Source: Myoxocephalus aenaeus
Taxonomy: Eukaryota; Chordata; Actinopteri; Perciformes; Cottidae
Reading direction: 5' to 3'
DNA: 64,000 nt
NCBI GenBank assembly: GCA_038501785.1
Contig: JBAMJR010000040.1
Coordinates: 7,995,001-8,059,000, forward strand
The translations under genes and the position numbers were made by a program. The notes below the pieces were generated by a model. It saw only the letters and a program-made list of their open reading frames with translations, searched no databases and was not told the origin of the DNA. Every line of letters starts with the position of its first letter. Position 1 is the first letter of the stretch. This document shows, piece after piece, positions 23,600-37,035 of the stretch.

Positions 23600-25090
23600 A
23601 GCATACTGTGAAATAGCTACTTTGCTAATTGCTGCCAACAAGTTACTGTACATTTTACAGTTATCTTGTTAAAGTGTGAACATGACTGAATGTTTGTTAT
23701 TCTAACTGTCACCTTGTTTGTCTTTGTAATGTTCGTGCATGTTCTCATGTATATTGTCATGAAGTGAATCATTTAATAATATGTTAATAATAATACAAAT
23801 AATAAATGACCAATGACCTTGATAATCAGACTTTTTAGCTTAAACAGTGTCAAGTTATTTTATGAATAATATAGTTGTTGTTATTAATAATATCTCTGTT
23901 CACTAGTAGTAATTGCTAGTTCCCAATATCATTTTGACTTTTCACGTATACTCCATATAATTTCAGGGGAAAGCAAGAAAACAATAAAACAAACACACGA
24001 TTATAACAAACATATAAACAATAAAAGAAAAATACGTGTTTAATCAACGTATACGTGTATAATCAACGTATTTGTAATACGTCAAACGCAAAAATAATCA
24101 GGGAGGAGATACGTTTCTGATCAAACGTAATTGATAATGCGTATTAATTCTGGAGGAACGTAATTTTTAGGAGACAGGGTTGCCTTAGTACAGTTCATCT
24201 GCATCTAGTATGATACGCCTTTTATAAAACATTCTGAAAGTCACAATGTTCATTTTAATTCATGCTGTAATACATCCATACATTAATTAATGAAAATGGG
24301 AAATAGAAGTTTTTCTTCTTCTTTATTATTCTTTTTCAAGATAACAGTAAATAGTGAAGGACTATGACCATACATGTATTGTGCATTTATTCATCAAAAT
24401 AATGGGTCTCTTCCCAAACATTGCTTGTTGAACTAGTATTTTCAACTCTTTCTCTAATTCTTGGTGCCTTTTGACACAATGTGATGCATCACAACACCAG
24501 AGGGAACGTTAACTGACTCTAAAACAATCATCACAATGCACTCACTCCTATAATGCTTTGATTGTCTAATTGTTAAGTAACATGTTCAGGCCAAATCATG
24601 AAATGATGTACATCTGTTTAAATGTACATGTTGAATATGCAATAGTGTATTTACATAAAAAAACTGCCAAAACTCATGAATTAATGCAAAAATAATAGTC
24701 AAAGCCTGGTTCTCACAGCAACACCATGGTGGTGCAATGTTTCCCATTCATTCTTGTTATTATGACTCATGTGGTTTATGGACTTAAACTATTTTTTGAT
24801 GGTGACGTCCGTTTTTAAGAGGATTTTGTTACAATGACATGTTCACATTTGTATCAAATATATCAATGTTACATATTGATTCTAAACTCAAAACCCAATG
24901 TGACAAATAATAAACCCACTCCACAACCATGAATGTGTGTGTAAGTGTATGATGGCGGGGCGCACCCAGATAACGGCAGCAGACACCTTAATACAGTTAT
25001 AACAACGTTGTAATGAGGGCGCTGTTCACTGTTACACTCTTCCTTTCTCCTCCGTTATGTTCTTCCTCTGAGGAACTTGACAAAGAAGCG
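23600..25090. other. Intergenic with an ACGTA-rich dispersed repeat
   Basis: At about 24035-24185 repeated AACGTAT, ATACGT and GGAGGAACGTAATTTTTAGG words end in GGAGACAGGGTTG; this is a familiar fish dispersed element. The rest holds nothing I recognise. Confidence 0.5.
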
Positions 25091-25096
25091 TGGATA

Positions 25097-25165
25097 CAAT
25101 GCGCAGACAACCCCCTAGTGGTGAGATGGCGACACCTACTGGCCGTTTGAGATATCCCAGGCCAA
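25097..25165. repeat. Short dispersed repeat, second copy at 36565-36630
   Basis: ACAATGC, CAACCCC, TAGTGGT and GAGATGGCGACACCTACTGG are shared with 36565-36630 in the same orientation. Confidence 0.75.
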
Positions 25166-25229
25166 AAGCCACTGTATGTATAGTTCCAAATGGTAAGAGT
25201 CTCTTCAATCAGTCTCAGTCAATAAGCTG

Positions 25230-26325
25230 TATCAATTCATTTCCAGTAACTGTTCACAGCTATTTCTCTGGTGGACACTGTTCTCTGTGTGGAACTAGGC
25301 TGACCAAGTTTGTCGAATGTCAGTGTCTGTGGTTGTCTTCTTTTGCTTTTGGGATATTCTGTCCTCTGTTCTGTTTCCTCCAGCATCTCATTGTCAGAGT
25401 CCACACATTCTTCTGGATTCCCAATGCCATCCTTGTTGTCTGCAACATCCAGTTCTGCCCTGTCAGTAGCTGGACTTTCACCCTGTTCCTCATGAGCTCC
25501 ATGGCGCAAGTGGTGTCAGTCTGAAATACCAGATGTGCCCTGAGGATAGACTTCCTGTGTTGTGAGATTCAGTGCAGGTGGATATTGCTGTTCAGTGGAT
25601 CACCAAGAGAGTACTCCTGTGGGAAACTCCTCATCTGATTCTCCATCAGTTTGGTGGGTGTGTTGTATTTTGAGTCCCTGGTTTACTCTACTTTTGTTTC
25701 TTGTCCTTACTTGCTCTGGAGTGGTTTTGCTGTTGTGTTTTCAGCTACAGGCAGGAAGTCACATGGCCACAACATATTTCTGTGGAGGACTTTTATCCTA
25801 CCTTTTCCACTCTCAGATTGGACCTCAAACACTTGTCATATTGTTTTTTTCCTCTGTCGGCTGACTTGTCTGCATGTTTAGATGCTATCTCATAGGCTTC
25901 TGTCATCCTCTTTCTTAATTTCTCCACATAGGCCTGACAGTGGACATCCAAAAAGGATGTCCACTGGAAGCCGGGGTGTCCTTCCAAATAACAAGAAGAG
26001 TGGAGAGTAGCCCGTTGCATCACTCAGTGTGCAATTGTAGGCATGCAGGACTTTAGGAAGATAACTTTTTCCAGTCAGTTTTCTGTTCCTCTGTCAGAGT
26101 TCTTAACATGGAGAAGTGTTCTGTTAAATCTTTTAGTCGGTCCTTTGGGTCACTGGACACAAGCACTGGTACCAACATACTGGGACTAGAACCCTCTGAG
26201 TGATTCAGTTTGAACTCTAACCCTGTCAGCGAAGCCGGATCTGGTCTGTCTGGGCTGGTGGCCTGCTGGAGTATGGGCTGAAGGAGTTTCTTGTCAACCA
26301 GCATGATTTCTTCTGATTTCACATG
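25230..26325 (-). mobile_element. Ty3/Gypsy LTR retrotransposon relic (integrase end of pol)
   Basis: Minus-strand frames in order read LTEHFSMLRTLTEEQKTDWK, then HAYNCTLSDATGYSPLFLLFG, RTPRLPVD, then RKRMTEAYEIASKHADK and RGKKQYD, and finally PKSKRRQPQTLTFDKLG. These are landmarks of the integrase and C-terminal end of fish Gypsy pol polyproteins (known). The pieces are in different frames with small duplications, such as GGATGTCCACTG repeated near 25945-25975, so the gene is dead. No LTR pair was identified. Confidence 0.75.
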
Positions 26326-26330
26326 GAATC

Positions 26331-26652
26331 AGACCACAGTGGCAACAATGACAAGCATTAACAGGAACTATATAGAAATAGCCAATCTCCTTGCTGATGG
26401 TTTTGTTTACTTGTGTAGGTCATAGGGGCACATCAGTATTACACACAGAGTGTTTCATAACTAGTTAAAGGTTCCTCACAGTAACTTTAAGGAAAACCTT
26501 TACATTTACAGCTTCAAAAATATGTTGTTTGTTCCATCTTAACAGGTTCATGTTGTGGGTAACAATGGACACTGTCATGGCGGAAAGTGAGTATTATTAG
26601 AAAAGCTGACCATAATATTGTGCTGTGACTGTTCGTTAGTCACAGTTACCAA
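26331..26652. other. Short intergenic or 3' UTR stretch
   Basis: Sequence immediately downstream of the gal3st2-like stop codon on the minus strand. It probably contains the 3' UTR; no clear polyadenylation hexamer was singled out. Confidence 0.35.
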
Positions 26653-29600
26653 TCATGTCATACTTGTTTTGATGTTAGCTTCTGTGTGTGTTAACAGGGC
26701 ACTTGTGGAGGCCTTTTGGTTCTTGAGATTTGAGAATTTGCGTCTTATGATCCGTCTGTGATGAGCTTCCCTGGCCCGGTCTATTCCCGTATACCAGTTT
26801 CTGTCTGAGCGTTGCCGCTTTGGAGCAACAACTGTAGTTTCTTTTTGATGCTTAGAAGCTAGCTCTGGGAACTGCTGGGTGTAGAGATGGTCTGTGTACT
26901 GCAATTCTGGAGTTATAAGTCTTTGACATTTTATTTTGGTTTGTCTGTCTAACTGTGGGTTTAGGTTATAGCCCTCAATTACAGCTGCTCCATACTGGAA
27001 TGGCTTCAGCCCGGCATCTTTTATCTTGGAAGGGTCAACTGCCCCGCCATCTTTCAGGCAGCTGTTTGCAAGCTTGGCCTGTAGCTCTCTCAAATGATAT
27101 ACTTCCTTCTTCATCTGCTCTTGCCCAACAAGACTATCTATTTTGTGCCAGAAGGTGGCGTTAAAGTGCAGGTAGATCCTCCAATCCAAAGCATTCCACT
27201 TCTTGATTTTCTCTGCAGTGTATGGTAAAAGTGGATGTCGAGTTTGTTCACTGCGACTGTTGAGCTTAAAAGAAACCACATCTTCCAGGGACCAGCAGAG
27301 GGCATGCTTGAGCAAAATCATGGACTCATCAAAGTATTCAGAAATAAGAATAAGGTGGAAGTCATGTTTAATGGCTGCAATAGCCATGCTGGCTCTCTCC
27401 TCCAGGTCTACAGCACCAGCTGCAACGTTGTTGTCGAAGCCAAAGTCGAAAGCCAGAATATTGTGAGCGTAGTGGTTGCTAGTCAATGATGAGTTGTAGT
27501 TTCTCCAACTGTTGTCTAGGAAGTTGTCCAGGCTGTGAGTCTTGTGGAAGGCTGGGATGCTCTTGTAGTAGATAAAGATGGACTCCATCATGGCCACAGG
27601 ATGCCTCAGGATGGAAAAGTAGAAGGTATCCTCGGGCATCACTTTTTCCACCTGGGACACAACATAGGAAGATAATTATTTAGAAATGGCAGTTCTAAAT
27701 GACTTAGTTCTAAAACAAATGAGATGAAACATATTATAGGCAGGAGAAATTGAATCTAAAGAAACAGGTAGATTTTCTTTTGACAAACTCTAAAGACAAT
27801 GTTTCTCAATGAGTTCTCTGGCATTTAAGTCGTCTTTGGGGAACTACGGTGGGGCTCTTAAAGTTTTGCCAGCCATCATTTTTAACATGTATTGATACCA
27901 TAACATGTGTGGGACCTATACCATACCTATAAAATGTCATATTCGTACCATACCTTTAATCTGGTTTACAGGTTTTTTTTCTGTACCTCAATAATAATTG
28001 AAATATTTGTTTATGTTTTTTTTATGAAATACCATTATGGAATTTAAGTCAACATGAAACAATAGCACTATATTACAGGTAATCACTGAGCTAACCTGCC
28101 CACCGGGCCCCACAAGGGGAACTGATGCATTGACATTAAGCCACAGTAGGGCAACTCAATGGGGCCAATACAAATGTGTCCATATTTAACTAATCTTGAC
28201 AATACATCAGCACAGCACTAATTCCATGCCTTGGCCCAAACATCAGCAATAATAACATGGGCCCCAAATATAGCCAATCTTGGTGCCATTAGCAACCCCC
28301 ACGTACAGGCCTTGTGGGCATTTGGGCACATTGACCTGATTGACAAATTGTTGGACCACGCTCAGGTTGCACAAATGGCCACGTGGTAGCCATTCACCAA
28401 TGTGGAATATGGACATGTCAACTGGGCTTAAGGGTAAAGTGGGTCCATCAGATTTCTTCTGGATCGTTTTTTATTTGTATTGACTAACATCTTCATAGAA
28501 TAATATTAACTAGAATAATTAAGTCGTTGACTAAATGTCCTTATGAGTCCTTAGGGGCCCTCTTAATTTGTTCCCACATTTAGCCAATATTGATATGTGA
28601 ACTGGGCTGTAAACCCCTTCATTAAAGTACGAAACAGACATGGCAACAGTTAACACACAAATGGAATACGTTTCTGATGAAGCTTACCTCGGACTTTCTA
28701 AATCTCATGTGGTTGCACATGATGTGGAACTCCCTCACACTTCGGCTGCTAACACCTTCCACAAAATGTGAAGCAAAGAAGAATGGATAATACAATTGGC
28801 TGTGTTTGTTTAGAGGGAGAGCAAAGGTCAAGTTTCTGCTTTCACCATAGCGATATAGGATGTTCAAGACAGTGCTGCTTGCTGTTTTGTGTGTCTTGAG
28901 GAAAACAATGTGAGACTTTGGGCGACAGGTTGCTTTGGTATGGACACTGTTGATGAGAGCCTTTAAAACACGCGATGGAGTGGCAGTTTCTGCGGTTGAA
29001 CTTGTCAGAGTACTGTGGAGAGCCAAATCACCTGGAAGTCCAAGTCTTGTTCCAGATTTAGGTAGAAACGGCTTCCCAGATGAAACTTTTTTTGCCTCCA
29101 TCTGAGAGTTTGTAGCAAGGTGATCCACATGTCTTGGAAAAATTAAATCTGATTGCTTTTGATATCCCTCATTCTGATGATGAAGATCTGAAGTTATTTC
29201 CGTCTGTAGTGACCTCATGTCTGTCTTTACTGTAAATGAAGACTCAAAATGGAGGCCTTCCCAGACATTCTGCACAGTAGGAAACCGCTGCTGTTTGTTG
29301 ACAGTGACTCTTAGTTGTGGGCGTCCAGTCAGCTTGTCATTCCTGGGAGAAGTCATTCAAAACAAACAAAGTCTTTTTTTAGGCACACAAATACTCATTA
29401 CAGTAGTATATCAACTCATTATATCACATAACTTAGAATAGATGTACAGGAAAGATGATATATTATAAACTATAGGGTAAGGATTTCCTGTGAATATGAG
29501 TTTATGACCTGTCATCGATAAATAACTCCCAATATTCCTGGAATGTCTCACCATATAAGAAATGTGATATTGTTTTAATTTCTTTAAATTATGTAGTAGA

Positions 29601-32600
29601 TAAACAATTCTAAAGATAATCTTTGAGGTGGAGGAAACACAATGCCATAACTTAATAACTTAATTTTAGAACAATAAATTTAACTGAATTGTCCTTGCTT
29701 TGCAGCTTTAGATTAACTTCATTCAGGTGTGATGCCACAATATCCATATTATTCTCATCTTCCAAAAAGAGAACATTTTCTCTTTTTAGAAGATGAGAAT
29801 AATGATGTTTTCATTTGATTGCAATTTTAGTCATAATATTATGTGAAGGCATATACTGTAACTACAGCAGTAATGTTTGCCGTCAAGGTTTAAGCTTTGT
29901 CCCTCCCAGCAAGGAGTGTAGAATAAAGATACTAACTTCCCCCCTAAGGAAAGACTCAGAGCCTACATGTGGATACAGGTGGAGGTGGGCGGGGCAGCAG
30001 CACATCTTACCTGGCCTGGCGGGCGACAAAGGTCTGAATGGCAACACAGACCACGAGCAGGATGAGTAACACCCACAGAGAGTGACGCCTGCTGCACAGT
30101 CCTCTCCTCACACACCTGCAGGTAGCGCATACACATATTGGGATCAAATGAAATTCCATTCCAACCATCCAACAGGAAAAAAAGTCATCCAACTATGGAA
30201 AAAACAAGTACAATCTGTGGATGGTGTGACGGCAAATGTTACACTACCCGCTGTTGAGTCTTTTTAAGCTGAAATGATGAATATCGTAATACCAGAAACA
30301 ATGTATTCCCTGCGCAGAGAAGAGGCACCGTTACACAGAGTCACTATAGAGTCTGCCTAAGGATGCACTGAAGAGTGACAATTCACATAGTCATTTATAC
30401 ACAGAAGACAAAGGTGAACAAAGAAACCGGTAGTAATAAGAACAAAGGGACTGGATCACCTGTGGGCTAAAAGGTCTTCGTCCTGCCCTTAATGTATGAC
30501 CTGTCCACACAAGTGATTGATTACTTGATACCTGGTACAGGAATAGTATCTATTTGCATTTGACAGCTGCAGGAGAGAAGATGATTTGCATATAGAGGTT
30601 TGTAAAAGATAAACTATAACTAAGAATATAGCATTTCCATTACAAGGGTGACACAGCAGAGCAACCTTGGAATATAACTGCTAGTCTGTGTAATGTTGTA
30701 CAGGAGTGAATGCTGCCAAACTCTGCTATGTCAAGAACTCCCAACTGTTTACCATAAACTATTGATGTGGTATTTGTAGATTTATAATAATGTACTATGC
30801 CTTACACTGTAAATAAGGAATATCCATATGTAAAATATGATACTTAAGAAAGAATATAAACAATAAGGGGAAATTAACCTTATGAAATTGTGTATTCATA
30901 TCATGGGGAAAGTCACAGTTAGTTTAGTTAGTGTGTTCACATAGGAGGTGTTGTAGGTAGGCCAGGAATGTGAAATGAAGATGAGCTCATAGTTCTCCTC
31001 AGAATGGGTGCCGTGCCAGGTACTCCTTGATACAGAAAAACAACTCGCTCCGTTACACACAGGGGTGAAGAGATGACGTCAAGAACCAGGAAGCAAAGCG
31101 TGCCGAGGTGCCACCTCTGAACCAACCCGAATGCTGCCTCCACCTCTGTTAAACTTATAACTAATTGCACGCTGTAATGTTAAGCCAATGAGAGACGACA
31201 ACGCCCATTATGTTGATCTATGATATCAAATGTTTTACACCGATCGGGGTGCATAATTTGAAGGCTAGACAGTTAACTGCCGTTAGATAGTTTGGTGGAC
31301 TGTGGACGCTTTTTTTTTTTTTTTATCAACTTTTTATTAAATCCATTTTATTATAACTTACTGAATCCAGAACTTTTTCTTTGAGTCTACCACCCAAAGA
31401 TTATTGAACATAACATATTCTTTGGTTATTGTTATGAATTTAGTCCAAGTTGATCGTTTAGTACAATTTATGAGACTATTATAATTCAGTTTTGTAAAAA
31501 CAAGTTGTGCGCCTCCCTGATTTAATGCAAATTAAATCATATTATTAAATATAATTAATAGCAATTTTTTATAATTACTTATTGCATTGATAGCCATTTT
31601 AAAGCCTTTTTGAGCTTCTACATCTACATAATGTTGTGCACCGTTATTATCAGTATCTATTGATAATTGTATTAACATTAATTTCATTGATATTAATACA
31701 TATCTTTAATATTTGCTACTAATGAGACCTGTGCATACCTGAGTGGGTCAGTGATTGTTTTGAGGTGGGACAGGAAAAAAAGCTCAGTGTTTCAAAGTGG
31801 AGGCAGAGACAAAGTCTTGACCGGCTGCTCTGTGGGTGTTCTTTCTTTTAAACAGCCTATTAATGTCCCTCAATGTGCCATCACACTGAAATAATAAAAA
31901 TGACTACATTGAATTATTGGAACATGCATGAGAAGGTCCCTGGTATATTCTCTATCTTTTAGGGGGTTCCTACATGGAGAACCTCTGCTCTAGTAATGGG
32001 TTACAGATTTACACCACATGAGACCAGACAGGTTTCAGGTTGTGTCCAAGCCTGTTGCGCAAGTCAAGCCCAACCAACTCTAGCTGCTGTAACAAAAGCC
32101 ATAACCACACCTCAGGAATTTAGATGAAGTTTGAGCGTATTGTATCAGCATCACAATACTTTCTTTTAAAGTATATTATCTGGTTCCATCCAACCCAAAA
32201 ATCCAGGGGGGTTTTCTTCCTAAAAAGGAATAGCTGGTGGCCGTTTCATGTCCATGTCTGTTTCCACATAGCAGAGAAGTTTCCGTTGGCTTCAGCATGT
32301 TTTGTTGGTTGGATGTTTTAGCACAGCCACAACTCCAACCACAGCTCCAGATGGAAAAGAAGTATGTGGCTCTCAGCAAGACTGTCTGCATCTTATCCTC
32401 ATACAACAGTTCATATGATATCTTACCAAAAGTCACTAAGTAACGTTTTTACAAATGATATCCAATTTATTTTGTGTAGCCCAAAATCACAAATTTGCCA
32501 GAGAGAGCTTTACAATCTGTACACATCTTCTGTCCCGGGACCTCACATCGGATCAGGAAAAACTCCCCCTTCAGGAGAGCCACATCCCTCTCTCCGATGG

Positions 32601-35559
32601 TCAGAAGTACAATAGATGTCATGTGTACACAATGAACAACATGACAGAACTCTGTCATGTTGTTCATTCAATGCAATGAATGCATATGATGAAGAAGTTA
32701 CAACTACAAAAATAAAAGCAACAGTGGGTGTAATAGAATAACATAATGATAATAAAAGCTGTAATTGGCAATACTAATTGCAATAATAATGATAATAGCA
32801 GGAAGTGTCGGGCAGGATCATGGTCCAGATAAAACCATGATCCATGTAAACCTGGAAGGCGAGAAAGCACAAAGACTACAGAAAAGGAGCAAAGTTAAAA
32901 AAAAGTGTTTTATTTTCTTTTGTTTGTCATGTGTTTGTTACAAACAGGCTACAACTGAATTTTGTTGTGCATCCCTGTGTTGCTTCATGAAAAATAAATG
33001 ATCCTCGGATTCTCTAGTGTGCACCTCCTTTTCCTTTGTTGCTGTTTTTTGTCCTGTACTAACTGTCTTGGCACATTTCCATCAAAATGTTCAAGGATTC
33101 ACAAACAAAAATGAAATTGATATTGAATAATAGAAAAACAAGAAATGTCACTTCTTCACAAGAAAAGAGCAGTTTTGAATCTTTTTCGTGCTAACTCGTT
33201 CAATTGTTGCTCCAAAGAACAGAGAATCCAATGCTTTATTAAATCAATATAGTCAGTAATTGGGAGGCTCATGTAGCCTTTTGCAAATTCACCGTACTAA
33301 GCAAACACAAAGTCCCTGGTTCAGTTGCCTTATATAAAGCCTGTAACAAATTCTGCACGGTGATTTTCCGCCTGTATGGAAATAACAAAACCACTAGCTG
33401 CCTGTAATTTAGATAACATGCAAAACCAATTGCAAAACACTAAATGTTAAAAGTGGCCAGCAGAGATGTAATGTGAGACACTATTGTGACAATGTCTGTT
33501 GTTAAGGTACATAGCAGACTGTTGGCAGACAAAAGGACTTAATACGCGGGATGGTTTCATCATTTGTAGATGGAACTGTGACAGGACAGTACTGGACAAA
33601 AATAGCAACAAAGAGGAGATAAGATGCAAAACTAAAATACCCAAGCTCCCAAAAGTTTTTTTATGAATGGTGGTTGAGGTGGTCCCAGACCAACCTTTCC
33701 CTCCTAATTCTTCCATTCTTCAAAGTTGTGTTATGGCGAACTTGGCCCGCATATAATAAGGCCTCAAAACAATTAAGGATATGGAGTGTAACAATAGTGC
33801 GAGAGATGTCATTGACTTTATTTCTGCACTTTGCCAATATATACACAATCCCTATGTGCTATAGGTGAGGTGACTGCATAGTGTGCACTGGAGAAACACT
33901 GAATCGGATAGCTGTTTTCAGTTTGTCTATGTATACTGTATCTGTCCAAAATAAATCAATCAATTAAGTCATGTTCACTTCAGCAATTTTACACACAAAA
34001 ACTATGTAAAATCTAAAATTGGATTACAGTGCCTTGCAAAAGTATTCATCCCCTGAGCGTCTTTCCTATTTTGTTGTAATTCCCGGAACTAAAACAGATT
34101 TTTGTTGTATTGTATGTATTTACCTACACTAAAGAGTCAAAGTCCACCGGTGAAGTGAAATAAAACAAAGAATCTAAAAAAATAAAAAACCTTTTTATTC
34201 TCCCCATTTGTTATGAACCTCCTGAATACAATCTGGCACAACCAATTATCTTCAGAAGTCACACAATTAGTTAAGTTCCACATGTGTGCAATCTAAGTGT
34301 CACGTTATATGTCACTAACATAGCACGTTAAACCCATTATTACAAAATGGAAAGAATATGGCACCACAACCAACTTGCCATAAGAGGTCCACTACTCACG
34401 GCAGGCAGTAGGACATTAATCAGAGGCAACCAAGATATATTTGAGTATTTGTATAATTATAGCACCACTTTAAACCATAGTCCACAGACTGGGCTTTATG
34501 GAAGAGTGGGCAGGAAAAAGACATGCACAAAGAAAACATTTGAAAAAATGACTCCCAACGTGTTTTCTTATTGTTTTTTTTAAAGCAATTGATGGCTGTT
34601 CAAAAGTCCATGGCAAGTCTGCTGTTGAGATATTTCAGTTATGACTTTGAAAAAGTTAAAAGTTAAAGTTAAAACAAACATTTTGGATCAGCCCTGTCTG
34701 ACCTTGGAGGTAACACCAATCCACACAACCTGGAATACTGTTACACGTATCAGATCTAGTCAGCAGACTGAAATCTGATAGCTAACATTTGACCGGCTGG
34801 AAGCTGATAGGATATCAGCACCGAGCTGAGTGACGTTAGCCAGACACTGGTTTAGGCTTTTGATGTGGGTGCTGTTCAAATAACAGTTTGCTGTTCCTTT
34901 AAAACAACTGTTTGCATTTTATATCTTTTAAAAACCAAGAAAGCTAATAACATTTCAACATAGATGATTATGCACATACACATGCACCCTCTATTTACCT
35001 CTGACACACTTCATTTAGTTTCACAGGAAAAATAGCCTAATTAATTGAATCAAGTCTAAAGGACAGACAATGTCGTATTCTGTTCAGATTTAAAAGCCCT
35101 CCAAGGGAGTTTGTGATTTGAGAAATGATTATACAAACAAAATTTTACTGAATAAAACATTAGAACCGGATAGGTTCTGATGCTGATATATACCTTTGGA
35201 ACATCCTTGATGAATACTATTTAAATGTAGTTTAACTCCTCTTTCAGTGTTACAGCAAAAAGATCATAGACATCAAGTTTGTCTAAGACTCAGAGAGCGG
35301 TACACCAGTTCACTTTGGACCTTATCGGCTCGTTCTGTTACAGGAGGAGCAGTGTTCTCTTACTTAGAGTGTATAGCGGATACTTTGAGCAGGCTGTCGC
35401 TCTCTTTACAAGGAAAGGATAACTTCCTGAGATATTAGGAGACTGTCTGTACTACTGACTACTGATCAGTTGGAGAACAGCCGCAAAAGTAAGCAGAACT
35501 TACGAGGTTATAGAGCTCGGAGTCTGGTCTCGGATCCATCTTCTTGATGGGGACAGCAT
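26653..35559 (-). CDS. gal3st2: Galactose-3-O-sulfotransferase (GAL3ST2-like), 604 residues
   Basis: Known family role: type II Golgi enzymes that move sulfate from PAPS to the 3-OH of terminal galactose. Four minus-strand coding exons, 35559-35504, 30115-30011, 29342-28688 and 27651-26653, join with GT-AG signals and agreeing phases to 1815 bases ending in TGA. The start ATG (35557-35559) gives a basic cytoplasmic tail, one membrane anchor (SLWVLLILLVVCVAIQTFV, about residues 31-49), a long stem to about 195, the 5'-phosphosulfate loop FLKTHKTASST (about 201-211), and the 3'-phosphate motif FSILRHP (about 284-290). FNIMCNH-type, GYNLNP and TPELQY blocks and QFPEL also match, most like GAL3ST2. 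It is longer than the roughly 400-490 residues usual for the family: a stem of about 145 residues and a basic tail of about 63 residues are extra. Confidence 0.87.
27652..28687 (-). other. gal3st2-like intron 3
   Basis: No exon seen. Positions 28080-28620 contain repeated GGGCC-, 'TGGGGCC' and 'GGGGCCC'-type words with 'ATTGACATTAAGCC', possibly a dispersed repeat I cannot name. Confidence 0.4.
29748..29803. repeat. Near-perfect 26-bp hairpin
   Basis: Arms 29748-29773 and 29778-29803 are reverse complements with one mismatch and a four-base loop. It lies in intron 2 of the gal3st2-like gene. Confidence 0.88.
32455..32640. repeat. Dispersed percomorph repeat, copy 1
   Basis: Shares 'TAGCCCAAAATCACAAATTTG', GCTTTACAATCTGTACACAT, GTCCCGGGACCTC, CGGATCAGGAAAAACTCCCC and CAATAGATGTCATGTG with the copy at 63723-64000. 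It is a common interspersed family of percomorph fish. Confidence 0.8.
34027..34580 (+). mobile_element. Tc1/mariner-like relic
   Basis: It starts with CAGTGCCTTGCAAAAGTATT after a TA, the typical left end of a fish Tc1 family. Degenerate transposase words follow: a WKEYGTTTNLP-like region read as ERIWHHNQLA, and then GLYGRVGRKKT. The right terminal repeat and the catalytic domain are absent. Confidence 0.72.
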
Positions 35560-35745
35560 CTCCCTGAAACCCTCGATACACTCCGGCTCCGACTGATCCC
35601 CTTCCTGTCTGCTCTCTGTGTCTCTGTGTCTCTGTGTCTCTCTCTCTCTCTCTCTCTCGCTCTCTCGCTCTCTCTCTCGCTCTCTCGCTCTCTCTCCTGA
35701 CTCCTCCTGCTAGGCTCTCATCCGCTGAATAGGCTATTACCAAAG
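35560..35745 (-). promoter_or_regulatory. gal3st2: Pyrimidine-rich 5' region of the gal3st2-like gene
   Basis: The sequence upstream of the start codon holds a (TCTCTG)n/(TC)n tract at about 35610-35695. It probably covers the 5' UTR or core promoter. No TATA box was picked out. Confidence 0.4.
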
Positions 35746-36192
35746 GAAAGTGTACAAGTGCAAGTAGGAAAGTTCCAAATGTAAAAAAAAAAGCATACCA
35801 GTGGTTTACACATTAGCTACACTTTAGCAGCAACGGAGAGTTTCAACAATTAAATAAAAGTGCATACATTTGAGATAAATGAATAGGTAAAATATCCTCC
35901 TGGACTCAATACATTCCACCATTGTTTTAAACTCGTTCAGGGTTACTATGCTTTGAAGTTGAATCATCCTGTGTTCATTTCATGTCACTTCAACTGGGTC
36001 GTATTCTGTGTATTTAATTAAATATCATGAGACTTAATGACTTTCTCCTCTAATGCATCTTCACTGTCAGTTTTGTGCAGCCTTAAAATAATGTTGCGAT
36101 TGTTTGTGAGAATGCCAACAGCTCTGTTTCCTGAAGGGTAACAATTTCATTAGTGAAAGGTTCCTGTAGGTCTCACGTGGAAGGGAAGTGAG

Positions 36193-36193
<1 letters not shown>

Positions 36194-36255
<62 letters not shown>
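36194..36255. repeat. (GT)n microsatellite
   Basis: About 30 GT units in the interval between the gal3st2-like promoter and the mx relic. Confidence 0.95.
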
Positions 36256-36257
<2 letters not shown>

Positions 36258-36564
36258 CAACACACATTCATTGCATGTGGGGGTCTGGAAGAGGAACTAC
36301 ATTTTATGTTGTATCTACATGAACTCATGCCCCATTAATGAAAATATCATGAAACTTGTAAGTCTGGTGTTCTGAGACATTTTATTGAAGAAAAAAATAA
36401 ATAATCGATGTATTCTTTCAGAAAATCCACTTTTGGCCTCTGTCCAGCCTGAAACGTCTCTGAGAGCATAAAGGATGGAAATGCACCTTTAAGGCAGTAA
36501 AGTGATGAAAGCATCAGGTATTCATGAAAATATCATGAAACGTGTAAGTTTGGTGTGTGTGGAT

Positions 36565-36630
36565 ACAATGCAACCCCCATAGTGGTCAGATGGCGACACC
36601 TACTGGCCGTTTGTGAGACCCACATTACCG
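36565..36630. repeat. Short dispersed repeat, copy of 25097-25165
   Basis: TACAATGCAACCCC and CAGATGGCGACACCTACTGG match the copy at 25097. Confidence 0.75.
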
Positions 36631-37035
36631 TATAAAATCAGTTACTTATGAAAACTAAAGAAAAACAATGGGTATACAACAGTGTTCAGCGCATGAATTG
36701 ATATTCTTACCACAAATAAAACATATATACATAAATACATCTATCTCACAAACTAAATCATGCTGTCAGGCCTAAACTGCCTCTAGAAGTCTACCAGGTA
36801 TGTGCAGGCCTTCATGAAGGCGTTTGCAGCCCTCCTGCTGCCAAAGAAAAGAAATAATACTACAGAATAGAAAAGGTAATACAGTACGTTCATAAACTGA
36901 ATCTGGTTAAACCTCCTGAGTGTTGATGTTGGAGGCGAAACACAGAAATATTGTTCTATGTTTCTTTTATCCTTTCTGTAGAAAGTGATTTCCAAAATAG
37001 TACTTTAATGTAGTCTTTGATCTGTTAGTGCATAC

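Larger units (their letters stand above)
30116..35503 (-). other. gal3st2-like intron 1, with repeats
   Basis: About 5.4 kb. It contains a perciform dispersed repeat (32455-32640), a Tc1 relic (34027-34580) and a perfect CRE, TGACGTCA, at 31074-31081. The remainder is AT-rich with nothing recognised. Confidence 0.6.

Noticed and set aside
25090..25895. Several plus-strand frames of 60-144 residues
   Set aside because: They are antisense shadows of the minus-strand Gypsy pol relic.
35459..35743. Minus-strand Arg-Glu-rich frame across the CT tract
   Set aside because: Low-complexity translation of a (TC)n repeat in the 5' region; the real gal3st2-like start uses another frame at 35557-35559.
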